A DNA stretch of 64,000 bases from Strobilurus pachycystidiatus (taxonomy: Eukaryota; Basidiomycota; Agaricomycetes; Agaricales; Physalacriaceae), in NCBI GenBank assembly GCA_019915135.1, contig JAHLMK010000004.1, forward strand, positions 1,922,001-1,986,000, read 5' to 3'. The position numbers were made by a program, and so were the translations under genes. Numbering within the stretch: position 1 is the stretch's first letter; each line of letters opens with the position of its first letter. The notes under the pieces are model-generated. The model had not been told where the DNA came from and searched no databases. It saw only the letters and a program-made list of their open reading frames with translations. Shown one piece after another: positions 22,562-33,493 of this stretch.

Positions 22562-24181
22562 CTATACATCGATCGCCTCGTCGAGGCGTATATCATCGAC
22601 GGCCATGCCGCCGGTCCATTTCCATATTGTGAAGCGATGGTTGACGCCGGGGAGGGTAGGGAGGCAGGTCGTCGCTCCGCACCCGCCGGTCTTGTCCATA
22701 GGAATGATGTATACGATCTCCTTTACACGCGAGTGGAGGAGCGCCATGCTACACATGATGCAAGGCTCGTGGGTGATGAAGAGAGTGAGTGAGGTCAAGA
22801 GGTAGTTGGCGCCGTTGACGTCGCTGGATCCGGCGTGTTCGTGTTGCGCACCTATTGCTCTCACGAGATTCTGACAGCAATGGCGCAGAGGGTGGGCGGT
22901 GGATGTCCGTGTGTCCGAAGCGAGCGCGGTTATGGGACGGAAGAGTGGGTCGTGGGTGTCATATGGGATCGGAACATACGCGGCTATGGGGAGCTGGAAG
23001 AGGGGGGATGAGTCGAGGGGGGAGGGAGGTGTGAGAAAGACCCACCTCGCCTCTTGAACGCGCCTTTCGCGCCTCCGAGATGGTATGCTTCATGGCTTTA
23101 ACTGCCCAGGCGACTTTGCCGGATGTCCAAGGTTCTGATTCGCCTTTCCGTCGCGGGGCGAACACTGTGGGCCACAAGGATGATTTTAGGGCGAGTTGAG
23201 TGGGGGTGAGGGCTGCAGAGGACGGGACGCGTATGAGAATCGGGTCTGGCAGCCCAAGGTCTTCTGGAAGGGCCGGACATGTAGGGAGGGTAGTCAACAG
23301 GAATCGGGTTCGCCCATCTGTCTTTTGGACGCGTTTCAGATGTCCGAGATCTTCGTCGTCCAAGCCGGATTTCTTGAGCCATCTTGTCTGAATTAAGTAT
23401 GGACGTGTAATGAGTCCAGGGAACGTACTTTAGCATGAGCGTGAGGTTCTTCACATCCGGAATGTCGACTACCCATGCTTCGACTGAACAGTATCAGATC
23501 AGTCTCGGCAGAGAAGAGAAGGAGGATTTACCTGTCCGAATGCTCTCCATGTCCTCTTCCTCGGGCGGCGGCTTGAGCCTTGTGAACGGAAGGTCATCTT
23601 CTGGTATAACCTCGTTGGGATCCAAATCCTCGTCCATAATGCGAGGAAGAGCGTTGGATTCATCATCATCGGAAGCAGTGCCATCTTCACTCGATCCAGC
23701 TACGTCGTCGAACCAAAGCTTGTGTCCGTAAAAGATGCAAAGCTCTTGGCCTGGTTCGATGTCGTGGACCGTCGTATATCTGATCGAGTCCGTCGATGTG
23801 TCCAATTCATATGAGACATTGGGGTGTCTTGAATGATTGAAGAGGGATCCTGTAAGCTTTTGTTAGAAAAGTCCTGAGAGCCAGGACGCGACTCACCAAG
23901 GCCCAAGGCTAACGCCATCCTCCCATCCCTCCATACAAAGGTGTAGTGATCCAGTACTGTGTGTTTACCATGCGCCTCGTATTCGTCAGGCGAGAAGAAC
24001 AAGACGGGACTGATCTCGACAGTTGTCTGTTTTGGAATGAATCGATCAGCTGAGAGGAGGTTATTTCGCTGGCTAGAACGACGGTAAAATCAATTTACAA
24101 ACCGTACACGCCTCGTCCTTTTCCCTCTGCGACTTGTATACGACAGCCGGTGCTGTTCAGATGGAGTGGCGATTTGTCCAT
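22562..24181 (-). CDS. TAD3: SET-domain / tRNA deaminase subunit Tad3 fusion
   Basis: One in-phase exon chain encodes two modules. N-terminal SET domain (about residues 1-125): GCRIQVAEGKGRGVYADRF, TTVEISPVLFFSPDEYEAHG, the core GSLFNHSRHPNVSYEL and GQELCIFYGHKLWF. An acidic linker ends LPFTRLKPPPEEEDMESIR. The C-terminal Tad3 module begins EAWVVDIPDVKNLTLMLKWL, then HLKRVQKTDGRTRFL, GELPIAAYVPIPYDTHDPLF and a deaminase domain with AHPLRHCCQ and PCIMCSMALLHSR. In the zinc motif the catalytic Glu is replaced (RHCC instead of HAE), as expected for the non-catalytic partner of Tad2 that makes inosine 34. The linker intron needs an AAG acceptor; all phases fit. The start at 24181 is the first Met before the SET fold; an extension to 24358 is possible. 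Confidence 0.85.
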
Positions 24182-24742
24182 CACTGCCGGAGAAAACAGG
24201 CTCGCAGCGCAGCGCAGGTAGTGACTTCTCGAGATGATGGAGCGGGTCAGACGGCGGGATGCTCGGTCGGCGGGAACTTGCCATTTACAGCCGCATTTCT
24301 CACGAATGCAGAACGATCGGACACTCGACTCAAATGACATGTTCTGACTCTCGCTCACATGCTATGAATGATGTTCACTTCAACCCGGCAATCCAAGACC
24401 TTGGCTCCTGTGTGAACCGCAGAGACTTCATTTCGACTCTTCCTTCGCTTCTGGCCAGAGCCCTAGGGCCCAAGCACTTACCCAGTCCTAGCTGCATTTA
24501 GTAATTCTAACTGTTCAGTTCCCCTTGCTTTGTTCTGACCTCCCAGCCTGAGCTGCATTTCATTTGGCTCGCTATCACATTGCAACGGATCTTTCCTTAT
24601 GCGGGCTACTAGCATACCGTGACCGCCGTCAAACGGCCTTTGTCTCACTCTCGGCGGTCCCTTATTATGTGTGCGTTTCCTATCGAGCGGGGTACCGTAT
24701 CTATATCTTCCCCCCTCTCGCGATACAACATCGCAAGCTACT
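24182..24742. other. Divergent intergenic region
   Basis: About 560 bases between the divergent SET-Tad3 and F-box genes. No gene supported. Confidence 0.5.
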
Positions 24743-26017
24743 ATGGGTCTACAGGCGTTCTGTTCTGTCAACCCACCAAGGAGGGGTGACAAGACGGTTC
24801 GAAGGAAACAGCATGGGTTCTTCAGTACCTTCAGGTCCATCCTGAGACCTACACCGTACGTTTCTTCCCCTCCCGATGCCCAAGTCTCACCTCCCACATA
24901 TAGAGATCTAGAGACTTTCCGTGCGCCCCATATCTCGCGGCCATACCCACATCCCCCCAGTCGTTATGCCCTACGAAAACCACATCCCATCCATCGCCTT
25001 CCATACGAAATCCTAGCCTATGTCTTCGTTCTGGCATCTGAGGAAGACCCCATGATACCAGTGGTGGTATCGCATACTTGCCGAGCATGGCGGGCTATCG
25101 CTCTCCATTCCCCGCGTCTGTGGACCCACATTGACATCGACCACCGAGAGCGTATGTGGGGCACCAGGATACACCGAGCGAAGGCCTGTCCATTGCACAT
25201 CAGGGTTCGCTCCCCGGTGCCCAGGCGTGGGGTTATGTACGCTGAGGCCGTACAGAGGAGGATGTACTTCGTCTTGCCATACATGCCCCGATGGCAATCG
25301 CTGGACATCAAGTTCTCGAAATACGCGCCGTTCCTGTGGAACGCTGCTTTATCCGAGTGCTGTTCAGCCTGGTCGCGATCGCGGGCGACTAGCCTGACGG
25401 AGCTTTCGCTCGTCCATTCTCACAATGACGACTCCAAAGAGTTTCTGCTCTTCGGTGGATACGCTCCTGCCCTTCGGAGGGTGACTATAGACGGTATCAA
25501 CCTGACGTGGCATCCTTCATTATTCCACAACCTCACCTGTCTTGACTATACACACCATGGATTCACATCCGGTGTCCAGGCCGTCGAGGATGTGGTATAC
25601 ATGCTTCAGATCTCTTGTCACCTCCAGGAGCTCAGCCTGATGTTCAGGCGCAAGCAGCCGACGGCAGCATCGTCTTCACACCCTCAAGTGTCGGTCCGGC
25701 GCCGCATCCGCCTGCCACTGCTGACCTCCCTCCATCTGCGCGTCATCACATCAGACATTCCACCAGAACTTCGCCATGTCGCTTCGCTGCTTCGTACTCC
25801 AGCGTTAAGGTCGCTCAGTTTCGTGGACGTTCGACGGCGGCGGGTGTCCTACCCTGGAACGCACATCTTCTTCAAGCAGTATGCTTTCCCGAGCACCTTG
25901 CAAACCTTGAGGCGGGATCCGGGATGGTGCGAGGGCGATGGGAGTGTTCAATGTCCGTGTCTAGAACCTCACCTACATTCTGCGTGTCTGCCACATGATC
26001 GTCATTTGGCAGCGTAG
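24743..26017 (+). CDS. F-box protein
   Basis: Single-exon frame of about 424 residues. The N-terminal 80 residues are basic and Pro-rich. A degenerate F-box follows: PIHRLPYEILAYVFVLASEE, then VVSHTCRAWRAIALHSPRLW (about residues 88-135), the arrangement typical of the large basidiomycete F-box family, presumably bridging targets to Skp1 in SCF ubiquitin ligases. The remainder is Leu-rich, with segments such as LTELSLVHSHN and APALRRVTIDGINLTW, consistent with an LRR-like substrate domain. The C-terminus (WCEGDGSVQCPCLEPHLHS) is odd and could come from an unspliced last intron or truncation. The start at 24743 (MGLQAFC) is the first ATG in frame. Confidence 0.78.
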   Translation: MGLQAFCSVNPPRRGDKTVRRKQHGFFSTFRSILRPTPYVSSPPDAQVSPPTYRDLETFRAPHISRPYPHPPSRYALRKPHPIHRLPYEILAYVFVLASEEDPMIPVVVSHTCRAWRAIALHSPRLWTHIDIDHRERMWGTRIHRAKACPLHIRVRSPVPRRGVMYAEAVQRRMYFVLPYMPRWQSLDIKFSKYAPFLWNAALSECCSAWSRSRATSLTELSLVHSHNDDSKEFLLFGGYAPALRRVTIDGINLTWHPSLFHNLTCLDYTHHGFTSGVQAVEDVVYMLQISCHLQELSLMFRRKQPTAASSSHPQVSVRRRIRLPLLTSLHLRVITSDIPPELRHVASLLRTPALRSLSFVDVRRRRVSYPGTHIFFKQYAFPSTLQTLRRDPGWCEGDGSVQCPCLEPHLHSACLPHDRHLAA

Positions 26018-26135
26018 TCCAGACTTTCATGAAGATATCCAATACCATCTGACTTATGTAATATTCTCCTACATATACGATGAGCGCGTGTGCTTCATTG
26101 TTGCTTTCTGTCGTCCACTTCGCGAGCTGAGCAGG

Positions 26136-27389
26136 ATGTATCGCCTGTCGCGTTCATTCACGCGCCGCTCTGCTGGCTTCACCCTTCGTCCCGTTCTTCC
26201 GGCCCGATGTGGCGGTGCACTCCATCGGCCCGATGGAATCCACAAAGCCATGGCCAGAAGCGTACTGTTCTATCCCACTTCTCAACCTTATTCTACGATG
26301 TCGACTGCACCGTATGGAGCGCAAGGCCTGTTCAACCTCGATGGCTTGGTAGCTGTTGTGACAGGTGGCGGAACCGGGATCGGGTACATGATTGCGAAAG
26401 GTCTTGCCGAGAATGGTGCCAAAGTGTACATCACTGGGCGGAGGCTGCAAGTACTGGAGAAGGTGGCGAACAGCGGGGCCGTGAAGGGCACACTCATTCC
26501 GTGCGCGTTCCCGTCCATTTAGAGCTTATCGCGCGCTCATCAGCTGTCAGGCTGCAGATGGACGTGACGTCCAAGCCGAGTATCTTAGAAGCGAAGAAGT
26601 ACATCCAGGAGAAGGAGGGCAAGCTGCACATACTGGTCAACAAGTGGGTAGCTGCCTATACGTAGCGCATAGGCTGATTCAATGTGCTCAGTGCGGGTCA
26701 AGTTGGACCGACGTCCCCGTGGTTCAACGACTTGTCTGGTCCAGAGCACAAAGATGCTGAAAGTGTTGGGAATGCGCTGTTTAGCGAATCGGCAGAGGGA
26801 TGGAAGGACGTGTACGCGATTAACGTCCACTCGATATACTTTGTGACGACCGCCTTCCTCGGGCTGCTGGAGGCGGGAACCAAGTCTCGACCTGGGTACC
26901 TGTCGACTGTCATCAACACGACAAGCATTAGTGGGCTGATGAAGCTAGCTCAGGAGCATGTATGCGTCCGAATTGTTGCAAATTATGAACATCCGATTGA
27001 CAATCCGCCACAGTTCGCGTACAACTCCGCCAAGGCAGCTGCCTCGGCCTTGACAAAGCTTCTGTCTACCGAGTTTGCACTCAAGAAGATTCCTGTGCGG
27101 GTGAACGCCATCGCGCCAGGCGTGTATGAGTCGGAAATGACGGCAGACGTGATAAGTCCAGAGGAGGTGGATAAGACGGGCAAAGGCATCCAGCCGGTCC
27201 CTGCCAGAAGATCTGGAACGTAAGTGCTTCTTCCAAGGATGATGAGAAGCTTACTGAGTCGCGTCGCGACGCGCTTTCAGTGGCGAGGAGATGGCCGCGA
27301 CCGCGCTCTATCTAGCCTCGCAGTCCGGATGCTACATGAACGGACAGGAGCTGGTCATCGACGGCGGGTACATGGCCGTGAACCCATAG
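26136..27389 (+). CDS. Short-chain dehydrogenase/reductase, possible mitochondrial leader
   Basis: Classical SDR: NAD(P)-binding TGGGTGIG, then the HILVNNAG motif joined across an intron, an Ser in VINTTSISG and the catalytic YNSAKAAAS pair, followed by VRVNAIAPGVYESEM. The C-terminal VIDGGYMAVNP is typical. Four exons; introns near 26506-26551, 26646-26691, 26960-27012 and 27221-27279 join in phase. The first ATG (26136) gives a basic, Ser/Arg-rich leader, MYRLSRSFTRRSAGF, like a mitochondrial presequence; an internal Met at 26298 (MSTAPYGAQ) would give a cytosolic form. The long loop after NNAG (PTSPWFNDLSGPEHKDAESV) is characteristic of a fungal SDR group often annotated as 3-oxoacyl-ACP reductase-like or rhamnolipid RhlG-like. 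The substrate is unknown. Confidence 0.88.
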
Positions 27390-27547
27390 AATAACATGCC
27401 GAAATAAATAATAAATATGTCCCTAGCGTATTTTAATCCTGATGCGCCTTGATATGCGCACGAAATCACCACGTGCGACGGGAGCCAGTGGCTGTGCCGC
27501 GGTGTTTCAACAAACCAAACTCATCCGAATCGTCGTCAGTCGCTTTC

Positions 27548-29819
27548 ATGACGAACGCATCCCGCAGGCCGATGCAGACTGGCGTCCAGGACTACTCTGC
27601 CGTCCCCCAGAGTCCCCGCACCGCCGTCCCGTCCGCCCAGCAGCACAATCCGGCGCGTGCCCCCTCTCAGCGCTCGACGGGTGCCGCCAATGTTCAGCAG
27701 GGGAGAGGCTCCATAGCACAAGGCGTGGCTACGGGTGCCATTGGCGGCGCATACGGCCCATATTCTGTGCGTTTTTCTCCGCCTTACCCTTGTCGAGGCT
27801 CATATCGTGCAGTACAACCCTCAGCAGAGCAAGGACATGCACAATGCGTCCCGGTTCAGTGCCGCGCCCTCTGAGAGATCCTCAATAGCAGGCGGTGCTG
27901 ACAAAGCTGCCCTCGCCGACACCTCCAGCGTGCCCCAGTACCTCTGGGACAAGGACCCCGACCTCGACGACGCCCTGCACAATCCTGATCCCGTGCGCGA
28001 TGCTAAACTAGATCGCTCCTTCACCATTTTCTCCGGGAGAGGCTGGGCCAACGCCAGCGCCCTTGTCGTCCTCGTCGTCGGCCTGATAACCCTTTTTGCC
28101 GGCTACCCCATCATCGACTATTATGGGCGCACCACCGTGAAGACGTCAGGTTTCAACCTTGGTGGTATCAATGGCTCGGGGCAGGTGCCTGACCTACCAG
28201 GGCTACCCACTCTCATCGACGCCGACACTCCGTCTTCAGCGTACACAAGAACGGGCTTCGACGGCAATAAGTATAACCTCGTCTTCAGTGATGAATTCAA
28301 CTTGGACGGACGAACATTCTACCCTGGCGAAGACCCTTTCTGGGAAGCTCAAGACATGCACTACTGGCCCACGGGCGATCTCGAGTGGTATGACCCCAGC
28401 GTACGTGTCAGCGGCTACCGCCCGTCAAAGTGATGTTAATCCTCCGTCTGTCCGTATAGGCCATAACAACAAAGGATGGTCAGCTTCAGATCACTATCTC
28501 AATGGAGGATATCCATGATCTCAACTGGAAGAGTGGCACGTAGCTTTCTTTAAGCTTTGGTCTCTTTTCCTCAAGTCATAAACAGGCATGCTCCATTCGT
28601 GGAACAAACTCTGCGTGACCACAGGGTACATCGAAGTCTCTGCTAGTATGCCTGGCTCCCCCGACGCTGCCGGTTTATGGCCAGGTATGTCTTCATCTCC
28701 ACCTCCTCATCTTTCTCATACTGAATGCTCTCAAGGTATCTGGACGATGGGCAACTTGGTGAAGATTTTCTTGAACCGACCCGGTTTCTCAGGCTGATGA
28801 TTTATTTCGCGCAGGGTCGTGCAGGTTATGGAGCTACTACCGAAGGAACTTGGCCGTATAGCTATGACAGTTGCGACGTCGGAACCTTCCCAAATCAAAC
28901 CACTGCTGATGGGAAACCAGAGGCAGCTCTCACCGGCGATGGCTATGGCGGAGTGATCAGCTATCTTCCTGGTCAGAAGTTATCGGCATGTACTTGCAGT
29001 GGAGGAGACCACCCTGGACCTTCCGTCAGCACAGGCCGTGGTGTGCCAGAAATCGATATCATCGAGTCCCAGATTGACAACTCACGGTTGCAGGGCGAAC
29101 AGTCCCAGAGTTTCCAGATCGCCCCTTTCAACTACGAATATCAGTTCAACAACGACAGCTCAGTAACCACCATCTATGACGACTCGATAACTGCTCTCAA
29201 CTCGTACAAGGGTGGAATATGGCAGCAGGCTGTTTCTGCGACCAGTTACTTCGACAAAACCGAATACGGTGGCAAAGCTTATGGGGCTTTTGGTGTCGAG
29301 TGGTACTCAGACCCAGACAACCGAGACGACGGCTACATCGAGTGGGTCAGCGATGGGGAACCCAGCTGGAAAATTACTGCAGCAACCATCGGAGCTGATG
29401 ATACGGTAGAGATTGGCGACCGCTTGATATCCGAGGAGCCCATGGTGAGATGACCAGCCAACCTTCATGGTCAGATTCTGACATGGGATGACAGTACATT
29501 ATCTTCAACTTGGGAATGTCTCCCTCTTTCCAAGCCCAGGACTACAAGCACTTGGTATTCCCGAGTACGATGTACATCGACTATGTGCGCGTGTATCAGC
29601 GGGCGGGTACAAAGAACGGACTGACCTGCAATCCGCCAAAGCGACCTACCGCAAAATACATAGAGGAGTGCGTATCTTCCATCATGTACAGCGTTGATCA
29701 GCGGCTGATGGCATATTTTTCTCGCTAGTCATATTGATGCATACTCAAATCCCAACTACACAACATGGGACCAGGCTGGCTACGACTTCCCTCGGAACTC
29801 CAAGTATGACGGTTGTTAG
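27548..29819 (+). CDS. KRE6: Kre6/Skn1-like beta-1,6-glucan synthesis protein (GH16)
   Basis: Type II membrane glycoprotein needed for cell-wall beta-1,6-glucan. The N-terminal cytosolic tail of about 150 residues is Ser/Gln-rich ([30 protein letters not shown]). One membrane helix, [19 protein letters not shown], is followed by the lumenal GH16-like domain: [73 protein letters not shown] and the catalytic box [10 protein letters not shown] with both Glu and Asp. The end is [18 protein letters not shown]. About nine introns join in phase. The family is essential for wall assembly in basidiomycetes, and several paralogues are usual, so KRE6 versus SKN1 cannot be separated. Confidence 0.92.
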
Positions 29820-30305
29820 ACCAAGACATAGAGTCTAGGGCATCCCCCGCCCCGCCCACGCACGGGTCACGATGATTATCTATTCCCGCCCCCCTCCACA
29901 TCTTCACATCTACGTTACATTTAGCACGTTGACGGACACACATAATGACATGCTATCCCTGGGAAGTCATACTGGAATTCCACTCATTATGCCGGCTCTG
30001 TACCCACACGCATTTACGCATAGGACATTTATTTATCATACTAGTACATCGCCCATACCCTGGATTAAAATAACATCGTTGTAGCGTGCACAGTGGAGAC
30101 GTGGATTATTTTGGATGACCAATGAAACAGGTGCGAGCGCTCGGCGGCGAGTATTTTTGAACTGTCGCGTACGGCTGATTTGACGGCTGGACGTTGGACC
30201 ACCGCCCAACGTATGGTTCGGAGTCTTCGGACAACCTCGAAGATCACGTCTAGATTCACTGTGCCCTGTACGCTGTATGTATTATATTTTTGAACTTCGA
30301 CGCAT
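29820..30305. other. Convergent intergenic region
   Basis: About 490 bases between the converging Kre6-like and Afg2 genes; no gene supported. Expected to hold both 3' ends. Confidence 0.5.
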
Positions 30306-33141
30306 CTAAATCTCGATGCCATGGTCCATTCTCCAGCGTTCATACTTGGCCAAGACGGACGGTGTTATCTGTCGCTTCGTGGCTTTGGCGGCAGTGATGA
30401 AGGCTGCGCTCGGAATCTACAAGCGACGGTTCAATGAGACTGCATGCAAAAGGCGAAGAGGGGATTGGGTCGTACATATGGCGCGTCGATGTCATTCTGC
30501 ATGGTGAGCAAGGCGGCCTCTTGACAGAGGGCAGTGATTTCTGCCCCGGAGCATCCCGCGGTCTACGAAGATGTCGGTATGGTATATATTTGAACGGGAA
30601 CGAAAGGGAACCGACCATGTGCGCTATCTGATCAATATCGACAGTTTCTTCGACTTTCATTGTAGACATGCGAATTTTCAAAATTTCTTGGCGAGCTTCA
30701 TGATCCGGAGGGCCGACGTAGAGTATACGATCCAGACGTCCTGGTCGCATGAGTGCGGAGTCCTGCCATGCTTGTTATGGGTATGACGGGAAAAAGAAGG
30801 AAGGTCTCACGATCGCTTCTGGTCTGTTTGTAGCCGCCACAATGGTAACGCCAAGTAATTCTTGAACGCCATCCATCTCGTTTAGAAGACTTGTAAGTAC
30901 GCCTTCATGTGAGGAACCAGCGGTTGATTCCGAAGCTGTTCGGGAGGTGGCGAGAGCATCAATCTCATCCTGTCCAGATATTGATTAGCGTGGAAGGAAG
31001 AAGTGCGACATGAGAAAACCAACGAAGAACACAATGGATGGAGATACGGCCCGAGCTTTTCGAAAGATTTCGCGAACTGCTCGTTCAGATTCACCCACGA
31101 ATTTGTTCAAGAGCTGCGGATCTCGATTTTCAGTAAAAACAGATTGGCGTGAGATGAACACGGTACCTCCGGCCCTTTGACGGCTACAAAGTTGACGCCA
31201 CTCTCACAAGCGCATGCCCGTGCGAGAACAGTCTTGCTGCAACCAGGTGGCCCATAGAGCAGAACACCTTTTGGTGGTTTGACCCCAAGCCTTTGGAACG
31301 CCTGAGGGTGGCGTAATGGCCATTCAACACATTCCTTTAGCTTCTTTATCACACCCGCCTGACCACCAATATCGGCATATCGGACAGGTGGCGCCTCAAT
31401 GAACAGGGAGCGCATAGCGGATGGACGTATGGTTGGTAATGACACGGCGAGATCTTCGAGAGTGATCTCCAGTGGGCAGGAGGTCGGGTTAAGAATGTGG
31501 CGCTTGATAGCTGTCGTACCCGCCTCGCGTACAACAGCACTGAGATCAGCACCCACATATCCGTGAGCGCGTGAGGCGAGCTCCATGAGGTCGCTTTCTG
31601 CTATCGAGTTAGGTGACTTGGAGAGCAGAACCTGGAGAATCGACACTCGGCCTTGCAGGTCCGGAACGCCGACCTCAATTTCTCTGTCGAAGCGTCCTGG
31701 ACGGCGTAATGCTGGGTCGATGGCGTTAGGTCGATTCGTTGTTCCTATGACCACGACACGTCCGGAGTTGGGCCCATCATCCTCGATACCGTCAAGGATC
31801 GTGAGTAATGTCGCCACAACGCGTTTTTCGACTTCTCCGCCTGCTGAATCTTCTCGCCTGGGAACGAGTGCGTCTACTTCGTCTAGGATGACAATGCACG
31901 GACTCTTCTCCTTCGCCTCCTTGAATACGTCCCTCAGTTTCGACTCTGTTTCGCCATGATAAGCCGAAGACAACTCTGGACCATTCACAACGAGGACAGC
32001 CGATTTCGTAGAAGCAGCTATCGCACGTGCGAGATGTGTCTTCCCCGTGCCAGGAGGGCCATGAAGTAGGATGCCTCGAGGTGGTTTAAGGTCTATTCAT
32101 TCACCATGGTCACAGGAAATATCCGAGCAATGAATGACAAGAACATACTGAAGTGGCGAAATAGTTCCGGCCTGGTCAGGGGAAGCTCAATTAGGTCGCG
32201 AATTTGCTCGATCTGTGTGTGAAGGCCTCCGACAGAACCGTATGACTCGGGCTGTTGTGATGACGCCGAAGACTATAGCCAAATTTTCAGTGACTTCGAC
32301 GTCCCTCAAAAACGTTGCCTACCTCAGATACTGGAAGTTGATTCTCAAGTATGGTGACAGTCGTGTCCCAGCTAGCCAACCAGATTTGAGGTGAACCAGC
32401 ATTTAGATGAAGATCGCCGAGTTGAGTCTCAAGGTCGTCACTGGTGGATGACGAAATACCAGCGATACTAAACCGTCGGCGCTTCGATTCATAGACAAAT
32501 TCTATGACCTGCTTGGAAGTGACATATTTCAGGTCAGCTGCCACCAGCGCGCAAGTAAGTAAGCCGTACGTCCATGAGGTGATTAATTACTTATCACTTC
32601 TCGCGCAAGGAGGGCGAGCCAGTCCTTCGACCTCGTTGCGTCCTTGCCCTTCCGAGGTGCAACCTCCCGTAATTTGATTGACACGGCATCTCGAGTTTGG
32701 CGAATAGATGGAACGCCAGGTAGCTGCTTGGACCCAGTCAGAGGAATGAGGCGAGCTCGTTGTCCGGCCTCAAGACGAGCTGTCAAGGCAAGGCTAGGTG
32801 ATACAACCAAGGCTAGCGTGAAAATTTAGATGAAAGTGTTGAAAAAGGTCGTCTGTACAAAGCTTACAGTCTTGCGAGATGTCTGCACAGGGCCATACAG
32901 AACCAATGGAAAAATCCTATCGGATAGGTATCAAGTGACGCGACTAGACTTGGAGGTAACCAGGACCAACCTCAACATTATCCATGTTATCTCCCTTTGC
33001 TAGCGCGACGACATCACCGGTGCAAAGTTTGACAGCCTTGAGGACCTCAGGATGCAAGATAAGGCGCCGGGCGGCATGATAGGTGGTTTCGTTGAGTTCA
33101 GAGAGTTCTACTGTGAAGGTTTTCGTGGAGATAGACGCCAT
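30306..33141 (-). CDS. AFG2: AAA ATPase Afg2/Drg1 (SPATA5-like)
   Basis: Two-ring AAA+ ATPase that releases shuttling factors such as Rlp24 from pre-60S ribosomes in the cytoplasm. The N-terminal domain starts [18 protein letters not shown], with a double-psi-barrel-like segment ([17 protein letters not shown]). The D1 ring has Walker [14 protein letters not shown], Walker [15 protein letters not shown] and the arginine-finger stretch [15 protein letters not shown]. The D2 ring has [15 protein letters not shown]; the Ser replacing Gly in this P-loop is a mark of Afg2. [18 protein letters not shown] and [15 protein letters not shown] follow. The C-terminus is [17 protein letters not shown]. 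Multiple introns; exon edges in the N-terminal half are approximate. The end at 30306 is set by that conserved tail. Confidence 0.9.
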
Positions 33142-33493
33142 TACGCCACAAGAATCGTGAAGTACAGCCTCAGCTTACTATCTTCGCGGAATCCTTGTTC
33201 GCTGATGTTTTCGAGATGAGACAGATCGCGACGCGTTTACCCGAAGAGTTCGGATAGGGGGCCTTGATAGGTAGCCGGATTGAGTGAGAGAGATCCACCT
33301 GGGCTCGATTTTGAGTACACTGAGCGCCGCTTATTCTGTCGACTGCACGCTAACTCAGGCCCCGGGGCGCGATGTGTCAAACGAAGAGATTCGATCCGCC
33401 TCCGAGATGCCGCATCCGAAAAACTTGATCTTTGTAACTCCGCCATATCTCGTCCGCATAAGGAAATTCAAGAAAGATCAAAAGATTCAAAAC

